Shown here: positions 38,101 through 45,880 of the stretch, piece by piece
Position numbering within the stretch: position 1 is the first letter of the stretch
Layout of the letters: each line of letters opens with the position of its first letter
Origin: Marinilongibacter aquaticus
Lineage (GTDB): Bacteria > Bacteroidota > Bacteroidia > Cytophagales > Spirosomataceae
NCBI RefSeq assembly: GCF_020149935.1
Contig: NZ_CP083757.1
Coordinates: forward strand, 2,195,501 to 2,259,500
DNA: 64,000 nucleotides
Direction: 5' to 3'
Notes under the pieces: model-generated
Databases searched by the model: none
Told to the model about the DNA's origin: nothing
What the model saw: the letters and a program-made list of their open reading frames with translations, nothing else
Program-made: the position numbers and the translations under genes

Positions 38101-38186
38101 CCGCCGATCTTCATGGTCTGAGCCATGGAATACATCGACACAAGCGAGAAAGCCAAAATTTTCCAAATTGGTAATTTTTTTCTCAT
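35118..38186 (-). CDS. SusC/RagA-family TonB-dependent outer membrane transporter
   Basis: The product has about 1022 residues from the ATG at 38186 (MRKKLPIWKILAFSLVSMYS), chosen because the signal peptide starts there while the longer frame covers a terminator region. After the signal come a carboxypeptidase-like domain (GAVVEKDGSPLYGVNVTVTG), a TonB box region (EEVVVTALGIKKDKKALGYA), a plug with the SusC signature SISVLKGATAAALYGSRASN and NGAILVTTKGG, and a long beta-barrel. It imports a nutrient with SusD. The pair heads the operon running to 28104. Confidence 0.96.
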   Translation of the reverse strand: MRKKLPIWKILAFSLVSMYSMAQTMKIGGAVVEKDGSPLYGVNVTVTGTSNGTLTDDKGEYSITVSKGETLTFSYVGFVSQDIVVGNSNQINVTLLANDQVLEEVVVTALGIKKDKKALGYAVSEIKGDELTKARTPNMANSLVGKVAGLNISGTATGPGGSSRIVIRGNGSISGNNQPLIVVDGIPISNDNLGSAGMWGGQDRGDGISSLNPNEIESISVLKGATAAALYGSRASNGAILVTTKGGKSGDGAGVEFSSNYTVQTPLITHFDGYQYEYGMGNQGVKPTSIKEATTLNSWGAKLDGSDVIQYDGVSRPYVAQKNNIKDFYNAGSTWNNSLALSGAAKIGTYRVSMNDMNLKGIIPENTLRRQNFAANVNGNFGKRFSAVANIKYVIEKNNNRPRLSDSPGNANYSIYTMPTSLAVATMKESKYDDAGYERLWNENIYVTNPYYAAHDFSGDDDKKRVIAAFEPKFDITDWMFLKGRVGIDNFNYRFTSIEPYGTAYKPRGSYSETNRQFTEINSYLMLVVNKKLTEKFGIDALAGANFMKQNNYISNYGGSNYNIPFFYDITNIDPAARTATISDINKRINSVYGSAEFSYNDYLYLTLTARNDWFSTLAPDKNSILYPSVAASFVLSDAFTMPAAINYLKLRGSWAQAGGDTDPYNLSLYYGLAGAHLGAPLAQINGSQVPNASIQPLLSTASEFGLETKLFNSRLSIDMALYSRLTENDIVGATISQSSGFNTALFNVGKIRNNGIELLATVDIVRSGGFNWELSANYSYNKSEVLNLYQDLTTLRVDEQRTRTAYVHQDVGLPYSQVKGFDYKRNASGDIVLDGQGLPVQGDLINYGTGVPPHILGVTNSFNYKSFNFSFLIDGKFGAKLFSGTNALAARYGLSDITLQGREGGFVPEGVNENGEPNTVNVTSQAYFDRLYQIATPFVYSANFIKLRQIILGYNVPSKYMEKLPFKRASLSVVGRNLAILMKKVPNIDPESTYNNGNAQGLEFTSAPSTRSVGVNLNLSF

Positions 38187-38314
38187 AAGATTAAAATTGA
38201 ATTGGTTAAAATAGTACACATCAAGTGTGCGGACAATTAGGATTATTAACTGATAACCTTTGTACAAAGCTATGAATATTCCCCAGTTCAGACCATCCAA
38301 TCTTAGTATCTTCA

Positions 38315-38346
38315 CAAAAAAAAATCCCGAGGGAAACCCTCGGGAT
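38315..38346 (-). terminator. Intrinsic terminator after nhaD
   Basis: Arms ATCCCGAGGG and CCCTCGGGAT with an AAA loop (38324-38346) are followed on the minus strand by nine Ts. It lies 33 bases after the nhaD stop and separates it from susC. Confidence 0.92.
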
Positions 38347-38379
38347 AAAATAAGATCGCAATTAATCAAATATGTATTA

Positions 38380-39645
38380 TCAGTTGATAATAATGTACGC
38401 GGCTATTCCTGCAAAATAACCGATCAAAGCTAGCCAAGAAACCTTTTTCAAATACCAGAAAAAAGTCACCTTTTCCAATCCCATGGCGGCCACACCAGCG
38501 GCCGAGCCAATGATCAATGCCGAACCACCGGTTCCCGCACAGAAAGCCAGCAATTCCCAAAAGTCGTGATCCATCGGAAACTGTTCGAGTGTGTACATCC
38601 CCATGGCCGCGGCCACCAAAGGCACGTTATCTACCACCGAAGAAAGCAAACCTATCAGGGTTACCGTTACGGTTTGGTTGCTGATATTTTGCGAAAGCCA
38701 TTCGGCGGCACCTCTCAAAACACCTTCTGTCTGCAAGGCCGAAACGGCGAGCAAAATCCCCAAGAAAAAGAGCACACTCGGCATATCCACTTTTTCCAAA
38801 GCCCGATATACAGAATAGTTGTGTCTGAATTTCTCCTCCTTTCCTTTCAAAATAAGTTCGGTCACCATCCAAAGAATACCCAGCGACATAAGCATGCCCA
38901 TAAACGGAGGCAAATGGGTTACTGTTTTGAAAAGAGGCACGAAAAGCAAGCCACCGATACCGGTAAAGAACACAATGTTTTTTTCTCTTTGCGTTTGCTG
39001 TTGATTGGCATTGTCGGAGAATAATTTTTTAGGCAATTCACCTTTCACTTGTCGCGACAACACAAAAACAGGAATAAGCATACACACCAAACTCGGCACA
39101 ATCAATTTCAGCACAATATTGCCCGCCGAAACCTGTCCACCGATCCAAAGCATTGTGGTGGTCACGTCACCCATTGGCGACCACGCCCCTCCGGCATTGG
39201 CAGCCACTACGATAATCCCTACGAACAAAAGCCGCAGTTCATCCTTATCGATCAACTTTTTGGTCAAGGTCACCATTACAATTGTGGTGGTAAGGTTATC
39301 CAAAAGGGCCGAAAGGAAGAATGTCAAAAGGCAAATAATCCACAGCAGCTTGGTTTGGCTCCTGGTCGTAATCCGGTCGGTAATAATGTCAAATCCATCG
39401 TAAGTATCAATCAATTCTACGATAGTCATGGCTCCCATCAAGAAGAAAAGGATACTGGCGGTTTCGCTCAAGTGGTGCAAGAGCTCTTCATTCATGAATT
39501 CGGGGTCGTCGGTACCGAAAGCCACCACGGTCCAACATAAGGCCCCGGTAAGTAAGGCAGAAGACGACTTGTCTATTGAGATATTGTGTTCCAGCACAAT
39601 ACCCAAATATCCTACCACAAAAACGAGTACAAGTAAAGCAATCAT
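38380..39645 (-). CDS. nhaD: Sodium/proton antiporter, NhaD family
   Basis: This 421-residue polytopic protein begins LVFVVGYLGIVLEHNISID and KSSSALLTGALCWTVVAFGT, the typical NhaD start. Later conserved regions are LIDTYDGFDIITDRI, FFLSALLDNLTTTIVMVTL (the DNLTT motif) and NAGGAWSPMGDVTTTMLW. The C-terminal half has LIGLLSSVVDNVPLVAAAMG and CAGTGGSALIIGSAAGVAAM. It should exchange Na+ or Li+ for protons at the inner membrane for salt and pH control. It is transcribed alone, with a strong terminator after it. Confidence 0.94.
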   Translation of the reverse strand: MIALLVLVFVVGYLGIVLEHNISIDKSSSALLTGALCWTVVAFGTDDPEFMNEELLHHLSETASILFFLMGAMTIVELIDTYDGFDIITDRITTRSQTKLLWIICLLTFFLSALLDNLTTTIVMVTLTKKLIDKDELRLLFVGIIVVAANAGGAWSPMGDVTTTMLWIGGQVSAGNIVLKLIVPSLVCMLIPVFVLSRQVKGELPKKLFSDNANQQQTQREKNIVFFTGIGGLLFVPLFKTVTHLPPFMGMLMSLGILWMVTELILKGKEEKFRHNYSVYRALEKVDMPSVLFFLGILLAVSALQTEGVLRGAAEWLSQNISNQTVTVTLIGLLSSVVDNVPLVAAAMGMYTLEQFPMDHDFWELLAFCAGTGGSALIIGSAAGVAAMGLEKVTFFWYLKKVSWLALIGYFAGIAAYIIIN

Positions 39646-39842
39646 TTAGTATAATTTATAAAGTGGAATAACACAGTTCGGCACAAAAATAGAAATCTAA
39701 CCTAGGCTATCAAACAATAATTCAAGCAACAATTGCAAACCAAATATTTCCGTTTCATTGAGCCAATCTGCCGCTTATCCCAATTTATACCCATGATACT
39801 TAAAATCTTAAGTAATATTGTCTTCCAATTGACTCAAAGCTT

Positions 39843-41303
39843 ATGTCAAAAAAATACCTTTTATCTCTGTTTCTTTTTGTGGTCACCGCCTATTCCAGCC
39901 TTGGACAGGCCAAAGTTTCTGGAGCCGACGAGGCCGATGGCCTAGACCTAAGAGACTGTATCGATTATGCTATTGAGCACAACCTCACATTGCAACAGAA
40001 CAGGCTGAATATCGAGAACAGCCTTGTGAAACTGAACCAATCCAAGGGCAACAGGCTGCCTACCGTTAATGCACAAACGAACCTCAATTCGAACTACGGC
40101 CGTAACATCGATCCCTTTTCAAACCAGATCGTAACCAAATCGATCGGTACAAACTCGCTTGGCTTGGGAGCCAGCTATGTGATCTACAATGGCATGAAGC
40201 TCAAAAACACGGTTTTGTACAATGAAATGGATCTGCAAGCCGCCCAAAAAGATTTGGAAGCCCAGAAAAACACCATTTCCATTCAAGTTTCGGTCTCTTA
40301 CCTCAATGTGCTTTCGGCCGAAGACATGATAGAAGTGGCTCAAAAAAATGTGGACGTGACCCAATTGCAACTCGAAAGAACCCGCAAATTGGTGGCGGCC
40401 GGCTCTTTGCCCGAAACAGACGTCTTTAATTTGGAAGCCCAGCTCGCCAACGACGAACTGCAGCTTGTCAATGCCGAAAACCAACACGCCAGTGCCTTCT
40501 TCAGCTTAAAACAAAACATGAACTATACAGGCACGGGCACTTTCAACGTGGTGCGTGTCGATATTCCCAAACCCAGCCTTTCGCCTTATCCCGAAAGCGT
40601 AGAGCAGGTTTATCAAGCGGCCATCGACTTTTTGCCCGAAGTAGAAGCCAGCGAAATCCGTGAAGAAATGGCGGCCAGAAATATTGAAATTGCAAAAGCA
40701 GCGGGCTTGCCCACGCTTTCGGCCAATGCGAGCTGGGGCACCACATTCTCCACTGCAGCCAAGACCTATTCGGCCGGCGAAACGACGTATGAGCCCATCT
40801 CGGTTTCTGCCGAATACCAAGGCCAAACGGTTCCATTGACCGTCAACTTTCCGCAGCAAAGTACGATTGCTTCGAATATTCCATATTTCGACCAGCTGAA
40901 CAACAACAAAAACCTGAATGTGGGCATCTCTTTGCAAATTCCAATTTTCAACGGTTTCAACAGAAAATATCAAATTCAATCGGCAAAAATTCAGGAAATG
41001 CAATCGCAAGTGAGCACCCAAAACACCAAACTCACCATCCGTCAAAACATCGAACAAGCCTATATCAACATGCTGAATTCGGCCAAAACCTATTCTGCCA
41101 ATTTGGTGCAAGTCGACGCCCAGCAAAAGGCTTTCAATGCTTCGCAGGCCAGTTTCAATGCAGGTGCCAGCAATTTTGTGGATTATAACATTGCCAAATC
41201 GAACCTCGATCGGGCCAATGCCAATCTCATTCAATCGAAATACGATTACTTGTTCCGAATCAAAATATTGGATTTTTACCAAAATAAACCCTTGTCATTC
41301 TAA
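39843..41303 (+). CDS. TolC-family outer membrane efflux protein
   Basis: This 486-residue protein has a signal peptide (KKYLLSLFLFVVTAYSSLGQ) and two TolC repeats, with LDLRDCIDYAIEHNLTLQQN at the start of the mature part and VSVSYLNVLSAEDMIEVAQK and ARKLVAAGSLPETDVFNLEA-like helices further on. It is followed 20 bases later by an HlyD-family adaptor gene. There is no permease after the adaptor, so the inner-membrane partner must be encoded elsewhere. It is not closely similar to the TolC protein at 26109. Confidence 0.9.
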   Translation: MSKKYLLSLFLFVVTAYSSLGQAKVSGADEADGLDLRDCIDYAIEHNLTLQQNRLNIENSLVKLNQSKGNRLPTVNAQTNLNSNYGRNIDPFSNQIVTKSIGTNSLGLGASYVIYNGMKLKNTVLYNEMDLQAAQKDLEAQKNTISIQVSVSYLNVLSAEDMIEVAQKNVDVTQLQLERTRKLVAAGSLPETDVFNLEAQLANDELQLVNAENQHASAFFSLKQNMNYTGTGTFNVVRVDIPKPSLSPYPESVEQVYQAAIDFLPEVEASEIREEMAARNIEIAKAAGLPTLSANASWGTTFSTAAKTYSAGETTYEPISVSAEYQGQTVPLTVNFPQQSTIASNIPYFDQLNNNKNLNVGISLQIPIFNGFNRKYQIQSAKIQEMQSQVSTQNTKLTIRQNIEQAYINMLNSAKTYSANLVQVDAQQKAFNASQASFNAGASNFVDYNIAKSNLDRANANLIQSKYDYLFRIKILDFYQNKPLSF

Positions 41304-41323
41304 TCAAACATTTAGACAAACGC

Positions 41324-42718
41324 ATGAAAAAGAAATCGAACAAAACGTGGTATATAATTGGAGCTTTGGCTCTCACCTTCGTCATTTTCATTCTGGTCGC
41401 TAAAAAGATGGGTTGGATTGGAAAGGAAGAAGCCGCACAGGTGGAATTCACAAAGGTAGAACGCCACAACCTCACCGAAACCGTCTCGGCTTCAGGCAAA
41501 ATCCAACCCGAGGTGGAAGTGAAAATCTCTCCCGATGTATCGGGCGAAATAATCGGCCTATATATCGAAGAAGGCGATTCGGTGAGCAAAGGCCAACTGC
41601 TTTTGAAAATCCAGCCCGAAAACTATGTGTCGATCGTCGAACGCTTCAAAGCCGGCGTAAACCAAGCCAAAGCTTCGGCCGAACAAAGCAAAGCACAAGT
41701 TTTCAGAGCCGAATCTCAAGTATTGCGGGCCGAACAAGAATTCAAAAGGCAACAAAAACTATTTGAAGACAAGGTTACTTCTCAATCTGATTTTGAAGTG
41801 GCTCAAACGAATTTCAAATTGGCCAAACAAGATTTGGAAGCCGCCAAAGCCAATTTCGAAGCTGCAAAATTTGGCATAAGCAGTGCCGAAGCCAATTTGA
41901 AAGACGCCAGCGAAAACCTAAGAAAAACCAACATATACGCTCCAATGAGCGGTATTGTCTCGAAATTGGATGTAGAATTGGGAGAACGCGTGGTGGGAAC
42001 CTCGCAAATGGCCGGAACGGAAATGCTGCGTATAGCCAACCTCCACAACATGGAAGTGCGTGTAAACGTGAACGAAAACGACATTGTGCGGGTGCAAAGA
42101 GGCGATACGGCCATTATTGATGTGGATGCCTACGACAACATGGAGAAACAATTCAAGGGCATTATCACGCAGATTGCCAATACAGCCAACGGAACCGGCG
42201 GCACACTGAATGCGGCAGCCAACTCCACCGAGGCCGTGACCGAATTTGAAGTTCGCATAAAAATACTTCCCGATTCGTATACAGACCTTCTAAGCCAAAA
42301 CAGGTACCCATTTAAGCCTGGAATGACGGCTACTGTAGACATCATCACCGAACAGAAAGACAATGTATTGAGCGTGCCCATTGCCAGCGTAACCACCCGC
42401 TCGGGCAAAGAAGACAAAAACCTGAGCGATGAGGTAGACAACGGAAACGGCATGGGCTTGGGTGCTGTAGAAGCTGCGAAAGAAGAGGAAGAAGTGAAAG
42501 AGATCGTCTTTATTCACGAAGAAGGGCGAGCCAAAATAAGAGAAGTAAAAACAGGCATCACCGATACCGAAGCCGGCACCATCGAAGTATTGGAAGGCCT
42601 GAAAGAAGGCGAAGAGATCGTATCCGGGCCCTATATCGAAGTGTCGAAACGCCTGAAAGATGGCAAGCTTGTGGAAAAACGCAAAGAAGAAGCCAAAAAA
42701 GAAGACGAAGCGAAGTAA
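41324..42718 (+). CDS. HlyD/MacA-like periplasmic adaptor protein
   Basis: This 464-residue adaptor has one N-terminal membrane segment (TWYIIGALALTFVIFILVA). A lipoyl half reads IQPEVEVKISPDVSGEIIGL, then comes a long coiled-coil hairpin rich in Ala, Gln and Lys (about residues 105-195), and a closing lipoyl half NIYAPMSGIVSKLDVELGER. The barrel part includes MEVRVNVNENDIVRVQRGD. The C-terminal region is acidic and lysine-rich (EEEEVKEIVF and a KEEAKKEDEAK tail). It resembles MacA-type adaptors, but no MacB permease follows; a terminator does. Confidence 0.9.
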   Translation: MKKKSNKTWYIIGALALTFVIFILVAKKMGWIGKEEAAQVEFTKVERHNLTETVSASGKIQPEVEVKISPDVSGEIIGLYIEEGDSVSKGQLLLKIQPENYVSIVERFKAGVNQAKASAEQSKAQVFRAESQVLRAEQEFKRQQKLFEDKVTSQSDFEVAQTNFKLAKQDLEAAKANFEAAKFGISSAEANLKDASENLRKTNIYAPMSGIVSKLDVELGERVVGTSQMAGTEMLRIANLHNMEVRVNVNENDIVRVQRGDTAIIDVDAYDNMEKQFKGIITQIANTANGTGGTLNAAANSTEAVTEFEVRIKILPDSYTDLLSQNRYPFKPGMTATVDIITEQKDNVLSVPIASVTTRSGKEDKNLSDEVDNGNGMGLGAVEAAKEEEEVKEIVFIHEEGRAKIREVKTGITDTEAGTIEVLEGLKEGEEIVSGPYIEVSKRLKDGKLVEKRKEEAKKEDEAK

Positions 42719-42748
42719 TAGCGGCAGTCTGAAACCGAATAAGAAAAG

Positions 42749-42780
42749 AAATTGGGAGCTTGGGCTCCCAATTTCTTTTA
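42749..42780 (+). terminator. Intrinsic terminator after the adaptor gene
   Basis: Arms AAATTGGGAGC and GCTCCCAATTT form an 11-bp stem on a four-base loop (42749-42774), followed by CTTTTA. It closes the tolC-hlyD unit and shows that no permease is co-transcribed. Confidence 0.85.
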
Positions 42781-42842
42781 AAGTAGCCCATTCCAAAGCT
42801 TGCCCCTTTCTGTTTTCTTGCTCTTACCAATTTCTCATTTTC

Positions 42843-42855
42843 AGTCAAATTGACT
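42843..42855. promoter_or_regulatory. Perfect inverted repeat before the histidine kinase gene
   Basis: AGTCAA and TTGACT flank a single A, 30 bases before the GTG start. It could be an operator for the kinase gene, but it could also be chance; it does not match the CCCTA palindrome found nearby. Confidence 0.3.
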
Positions 42856-42885
42856 ATTATTGATAAGCACCTTGAATGATCACAA

Positions 42886-43917
42886 GTGACCCTACCGCTT
42901 CTAACCCTACTTCTTGGCCTTATTCCGCCCCAATTGACCATTAAAACAGAGGCATTAAAAAGTTACGTTTCCGACACGCGAGATTCCGTTTATTTACAAG
43001 GTCTCGAAAATCGGCTGGAATTTGCGATTGACACAGGCAACGTGGCCCAATTCGCATATCGACTACATGAATTCGATACGGAATTTCATACCTCAATACA
43101 TCCCGTTTCCATTTACACCAATATCCCGGGCGGCAATTACAGTTTCGAATACCGTATTGATGGAATTCCTCAGCCACCTATAAGTGTCTCCGTTTTGGAA
43201 GCCATTTGGCAAAAATGGTGGTTCTGGCCTATGATTGGGGGTTATATTTTGCTTCTGGCTGTGGTGGGCACCTTCCTTTTTCTTCAATACAACTACCGTC
43301 AAAAGCTCAAAGTCGCTCACCTGAGAAACCAAATAGCCTCCGACTTGCACGACGAAGTAGGCTCAAACCTAAGCAGCATCGCTATTTATACCGAAGTACT
43401 CAAAAAAAAACTGGGACAAAACAAGCCCGACCTGCTCCCCTTGCTCAATAAAATCACGGGAAACTCTACCGAATCAGTCATTCTGATGCGGGATACGGTA
43501 TGGGCACTGAAGCCAGACAACGACAACCTGTCCATGATGCTCGAACGCATTGGCTCTTTCGGCAAGGAAATACTTTCTGAAAAACGAATTGGCTTTAGCC
43601 AGAAGATTGACACCGATCTATCGAAAATACACATGGACATGCAAGCTCGAAAAAATTGCTACCTCATCTTGAAAGAAGCCTTGAATAACATCGTGAAACA
43701 TGCCGATGCCAAACATGCCACATTGCACGCTTTTCAAAAATCGGGCAAATTATGCTTCGAAATATCAGACGACGGAAAAGGTTTCGATCAGCACAAAGAA
43801 TTGGACGGAAACGGACTCAGAAACTTCAAAGAAAGAGCAGAGGAATCTGGCTTTGAGATAAATATCGTATCGCAAGCCAATAGAGGCACACAGATCTTGC
43901 TGATCATTTCTCCCTAA
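42886..43917 (+). CDS. Sensor histidine kinase (HisKA_3 type) without propeller sensor
   Basis: This 343-residue kinase starts at a GTG, because a stop lies three codons upstream and a signal peptide (LPLLTLLLGLIPPQ) follows at once. A short external part ends SIYTNIPGGNYSFEYRIDG near residue 75, which resembles the Y_Y_Y domain. One membrane helix (about 112-133) is followed by a HisKA_3 domain with ASDLHDEVGSNLSSIAIYTE (His155), then the ATPase domain with LKEALNNIVKHADAKHATLH and ISDDGKGFD. It lacks the large beta-propeller found in many Bacteroidota kinases of this type. The regulator gene follows after 105 bases. Confidence 0.9.
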   Translation: MTLPLLTLLLGLIPPQLTIKTEALKSYVSDTRDSVYLQGLENRLEFAIDTGNVAQFAYRLHEFDTEFHTSIHPVSIYTNIPGGNYSFEYRIDGIPQPPISVSVLEAIWQKWWFWPMIGGYILLLAVVGTFLFLQYNYRQKLKVAHLRNQIASDLHDEVGSNLSSIAIYTEVLKKKLGQNKPDLLPLLNKITGNSTESVILMRDTVWALKPDNDNLSMMLERIGSFGKEILSEKRIGFSQKIDTDLSKIHMDMQARKNCYLILKEALNNIVKHADAKHATLHAFQKSGKLCFEISDDGKGFDQHKELDGNGLRNFKERAEESGFEINIVSQANRGTQILLIISP

Positions 43918-43957
43918 AATTAGGGATGGCACACCCCGCTTTAGTCTATTAATTTTG
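43912..43957 (+). promoter_or_regulatory. CCCTA-N4-TAGGG operator and promoter of the response regulator gene
   Basis: The palindrome CCCTA-AAAT-TAGGG (43912-43925) overlaps the kinase stop codon. A Bacteroidota -7 element TAATTTTG follows at 43950-43957, so the palindrome is centred near -43, an activator position. The regulator start is 98 bases beyond the palindrome. There is no good -33 TTG, as expected for an activated promoter. The same palindrome occurs at 47553 and 49481. Confidence 0.7.
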
Positions 43958-44022
43958 AAAAAAACAGATGTCGCCAGTCTTTCACCACAGAATCTACGAG
44001 CCTTTTTAGACTCACCCATCGC

Positions 44023-44658
44023 ATGATCAGAACGATACTATTTGAAGACAGTAAGAATTTCAGAGAGAGCCTTTCGCTGTATCTCGCAGGCACAGAAAAC
44101 ATATTTCTGACGGGGACTTATCCCGACGCCAAGGATGCGGTAAAAATAGTGAAGCAACAAAAGCCGGATGTCATCCTGATGGACATTGAAATGCCGGGAA
44201 TTTCTGGTATTCAGGCGACGATTGATATAAAAAAAGCCCTACCCGAAGCAAAAATATTGATTCAGACAGTTTTTGAAGACGACGATAAAGTGTTTCAGGC
44301 TTTGTGCAATGGAGCCAACGGCTACATACTGAAATCGCCAGATCCAGAACAATACGTACGGGCCATACAGGAAGTGCACGAAGGCGGCTCGCACCTTACG
44401 CCCAGCATAGCAGCAAAAGTGCTGAATGTATTTAAAAATCAGCTGGTGCAGAGCCAGAAGAGCTATATAGAGCTGACACCACGCGAGAAAGATGTATTGG
44501 GTTGTCTGGTCGAAGGCATGAGCTATAAAATGATAGCCGACAGTTGCGGCATCAGCTACACCACGGTGAATAGCCACATGAAACATATTTACGAAAAGCT
44601 CCATGTAAATTCGGCTCCCGAAGCGGTGGCCAAGGCAATCAAACTCCGGTTGGTTTAA
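44023..44658 (+). CDS. NarL/FixJ-family response regulator
   Basis: This 211-residue regulator has a receiver domain with VILMDIEMPGISGIQA (phospho-acceptor Asp54), the conserved NGANGYILKSPDPEQ (Lys104) and acidic residues EDS at 8-10. The LuxR-type DNA-binding domain has ELTPREKDVLGCLVEGMSYK and then MIADSCGISYTTVNSHMKHI at about 160-185. It should be phosphorylated by the kinase encoded just upstream. The CCCTA palindrome before its own start suggests autoregulation. Its end overlaps the convergent membrane protein gene by 20 bases. Confidence 0.94.
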   Translation: MIRTILFEDSKNFRESLSLYLAGTENIFLTGTYPDAKDAVKIVKQQKPDVILMDIEMPGISGIQATIDIKKALPEAKILIQTVFEDDDKVFQALCNGANGYILKSPDPEQYVRAIQEVHEGGSHLTPSIAAKVLNVFKNQLVQSQKSYIELTPREKDVLGCLVEGMSYKMIADSCGISYTTVNSHMKHIYEKLHVNSAPEAVAKAIKLRLV

Positions 44659-45328
44659 TCTGCCATTTACGCAATTTCCAGACCGCAATGAACCACAGCA
44701 CAAGGCTGACGTAATCCAGAAAATTGCCCATGATACCCATTATAAAGGCCCAGTTATCGGAAACTTGAACGACATAATCGAACAGAATACTGAAAATTAA
44801 AATGTAAACCGACATAAAAAGAACACCCAGATTAAACCAGAATAAAGGATTTTTACGAAGCTGACCGGGCTTAGATTCCTGAATGAGTTCCTTATGCAAC
44901 TGAAAGTAGAACAACAAAAAGAGTGCATTTCGAACCGGAAGCAGAATCGGCAACCTCAAGTAATTGTCGCCATAAAGTCCGGTAATGATGATGGCCACAA
45001 GAAGGGTGGGCACAATGAATTTTATAATTGTTTTCACAACTCCATTTCGAATGAAATGGAAGTATATCAGGCCTTGAAAAAGGGCTCCAAAAAAGAAATA
45101 AAAGTGATTGAAGAAATAATCATTGCGTAGGTGCAGGCCTGTTGTAATGTACTGCACGTTTTCAAAAAAAGCATACACCAAGAACAACCAAAAAATATAG
45201 CGAAACCCATTTTTAAAATAACCGTAATTGAAAAGCGAATACAGAAAGAGCAAAAGGTAGACAGCCCCAGTGGCATTGCCCAGATTACGGTAGAGATAGA
45301 ATAGGGTTTCAGAATACAAAAGAACCAT
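44639..45328 (-). CDS. Polytopic membrane protein of unknown function
   Basis: This 229-residue protein has about six or seven membrane helices (for example AVYLLLFLYSLFNYGYF, YIFWLFLVYAFFENVQYI, FIVPTLLVAIIITGLYG, LGVLFMSVYILIFSILFDYV and NFLDYVSLVLWFIAVW). It is rich in aromatic residues and ends with a short basic tail (KLRKWQIKPTGV). It resembles the membrane sensor part of some histidine kinases but has no kinase domain. It is divergent from the lipoprotein-peptidase unit, with only 33 bases between the start codons, and convergent with the response regulator. I cannot name it. Confidence 0.75.
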   Translation of the reverse strand: MVLLYSETLFYLYRNLGNATGAVYLLLFLYSLFNYGYFKNGFRYIFWLFLVYAFFENVQYITTGLHLRNDYFFNHFYFFFGALFQGLIYFHFIRNGVVKTIIKFIVPTLLVAIIITGLYGDNYLRLPILLPVRNALFLLFYFQLHKELIQESKPGQLRKNPLFWFNLGVLFMSVYILIFSILFDYVVQVSDNWAFIMGIMGNFLDYVSLVLWFIAVWKLRKWQIKPTGV

Positions 45329-45338
45329 AGTAATTTAT
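45302..45338 (+). promoter_or_regulatory. Half operator and promoter before the lipoprotein-peptidase genes
   Basis: A single TAGGG (45302-45306) is followed 25 bases later by TAATTTAT (45331-45338), the same spacing as between TAGGG and TAATTTTG before the response regulator gene. The left arm is not conserved (GAGAT). It lies inside the start of the divergent membrane protein gene. It may be a weaker site of the same regulon. Confidence 0.35.
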
Positions 45339-45361
45339 TGTTAACTTAAATGTAGTCAAAA

Positions 45362-45868
45362 ATGTTACGACCCTTAAAATTCACGGTACTGATTCTACTG
45401 CTTGGCCTTTATTCGTGCAACACCTCCTCTAAAAAAGCGGACACAAAGTTTCAAGATGAAGCACTCCTCAATGCCCTACTGAGTGGCGAGAAAGACCTAG
45501 GCTCTTCTGAATTTAACGAAGCTAAGATCAGGCAACTCAATTACCAAAAAGCAAACAACCTGGACCGCACAAACGGGGTAGTGCTTTCCAAGGATTTCCT
45601 AAGCTCAGGTGTCAATGGATTCACAGAAGCGGGAATCAACCTCCCAAGCGACACCTCCAATTATTCCCGATGGGATTTCCTTGTTGTGTATCCCGGAATG
45701 GCGATCGAGGGCGAAGAAACACGGCTTGAACCTGCGGTATTTTACTACAAAGGAGGACTTGATCAGAACGGAAATTTTGTGCCCGTTGGCAACCCCGTGA
45801 CCGTTCCGGTATTGACAGGCGGCGGCGGAGACGGCAAATCCAATAGGAGCACTCCACCTCCTCAATAA
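45362..45868 (+). CDS. Lipoprotein of unknown function
   Basis: This 168-residue protein has a lipoprotein leader (VLILLLGLYSC, Cys19). The mature part is mostly polar, with SGEKDLGSSEFNEAKIRQLN near residue 42 and YSRWDFLVVYPGMAIEGEE near 101, and ends with a Gly/Asp-rich, Pro-rich tail (LTGGGGDGKSNRSTPPPQ). No known domain is visible. It is 12 bases upstream of the papain-like peptidase gene, so the two are co-transcribed and may act together in the envelope. Confidence 0.75.
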   Translation: MLRPLKFTVLILLLGLYSCNTSSKKADTKFQDEALLNALLSGEKDLGSSEFNEAKIRQLNYQKANNLDRTNGVVLSKDFLSSGVNGFTEAGINLPSDTSNYSRWDFLVVYPGMAIEGEETRLEPAVFYYKGGLDQNGNFVPVGNPVTVPVLTGGGGDGKSNRSTPPPQ

Positions 45869-45880
45869 AATGGATCACAT

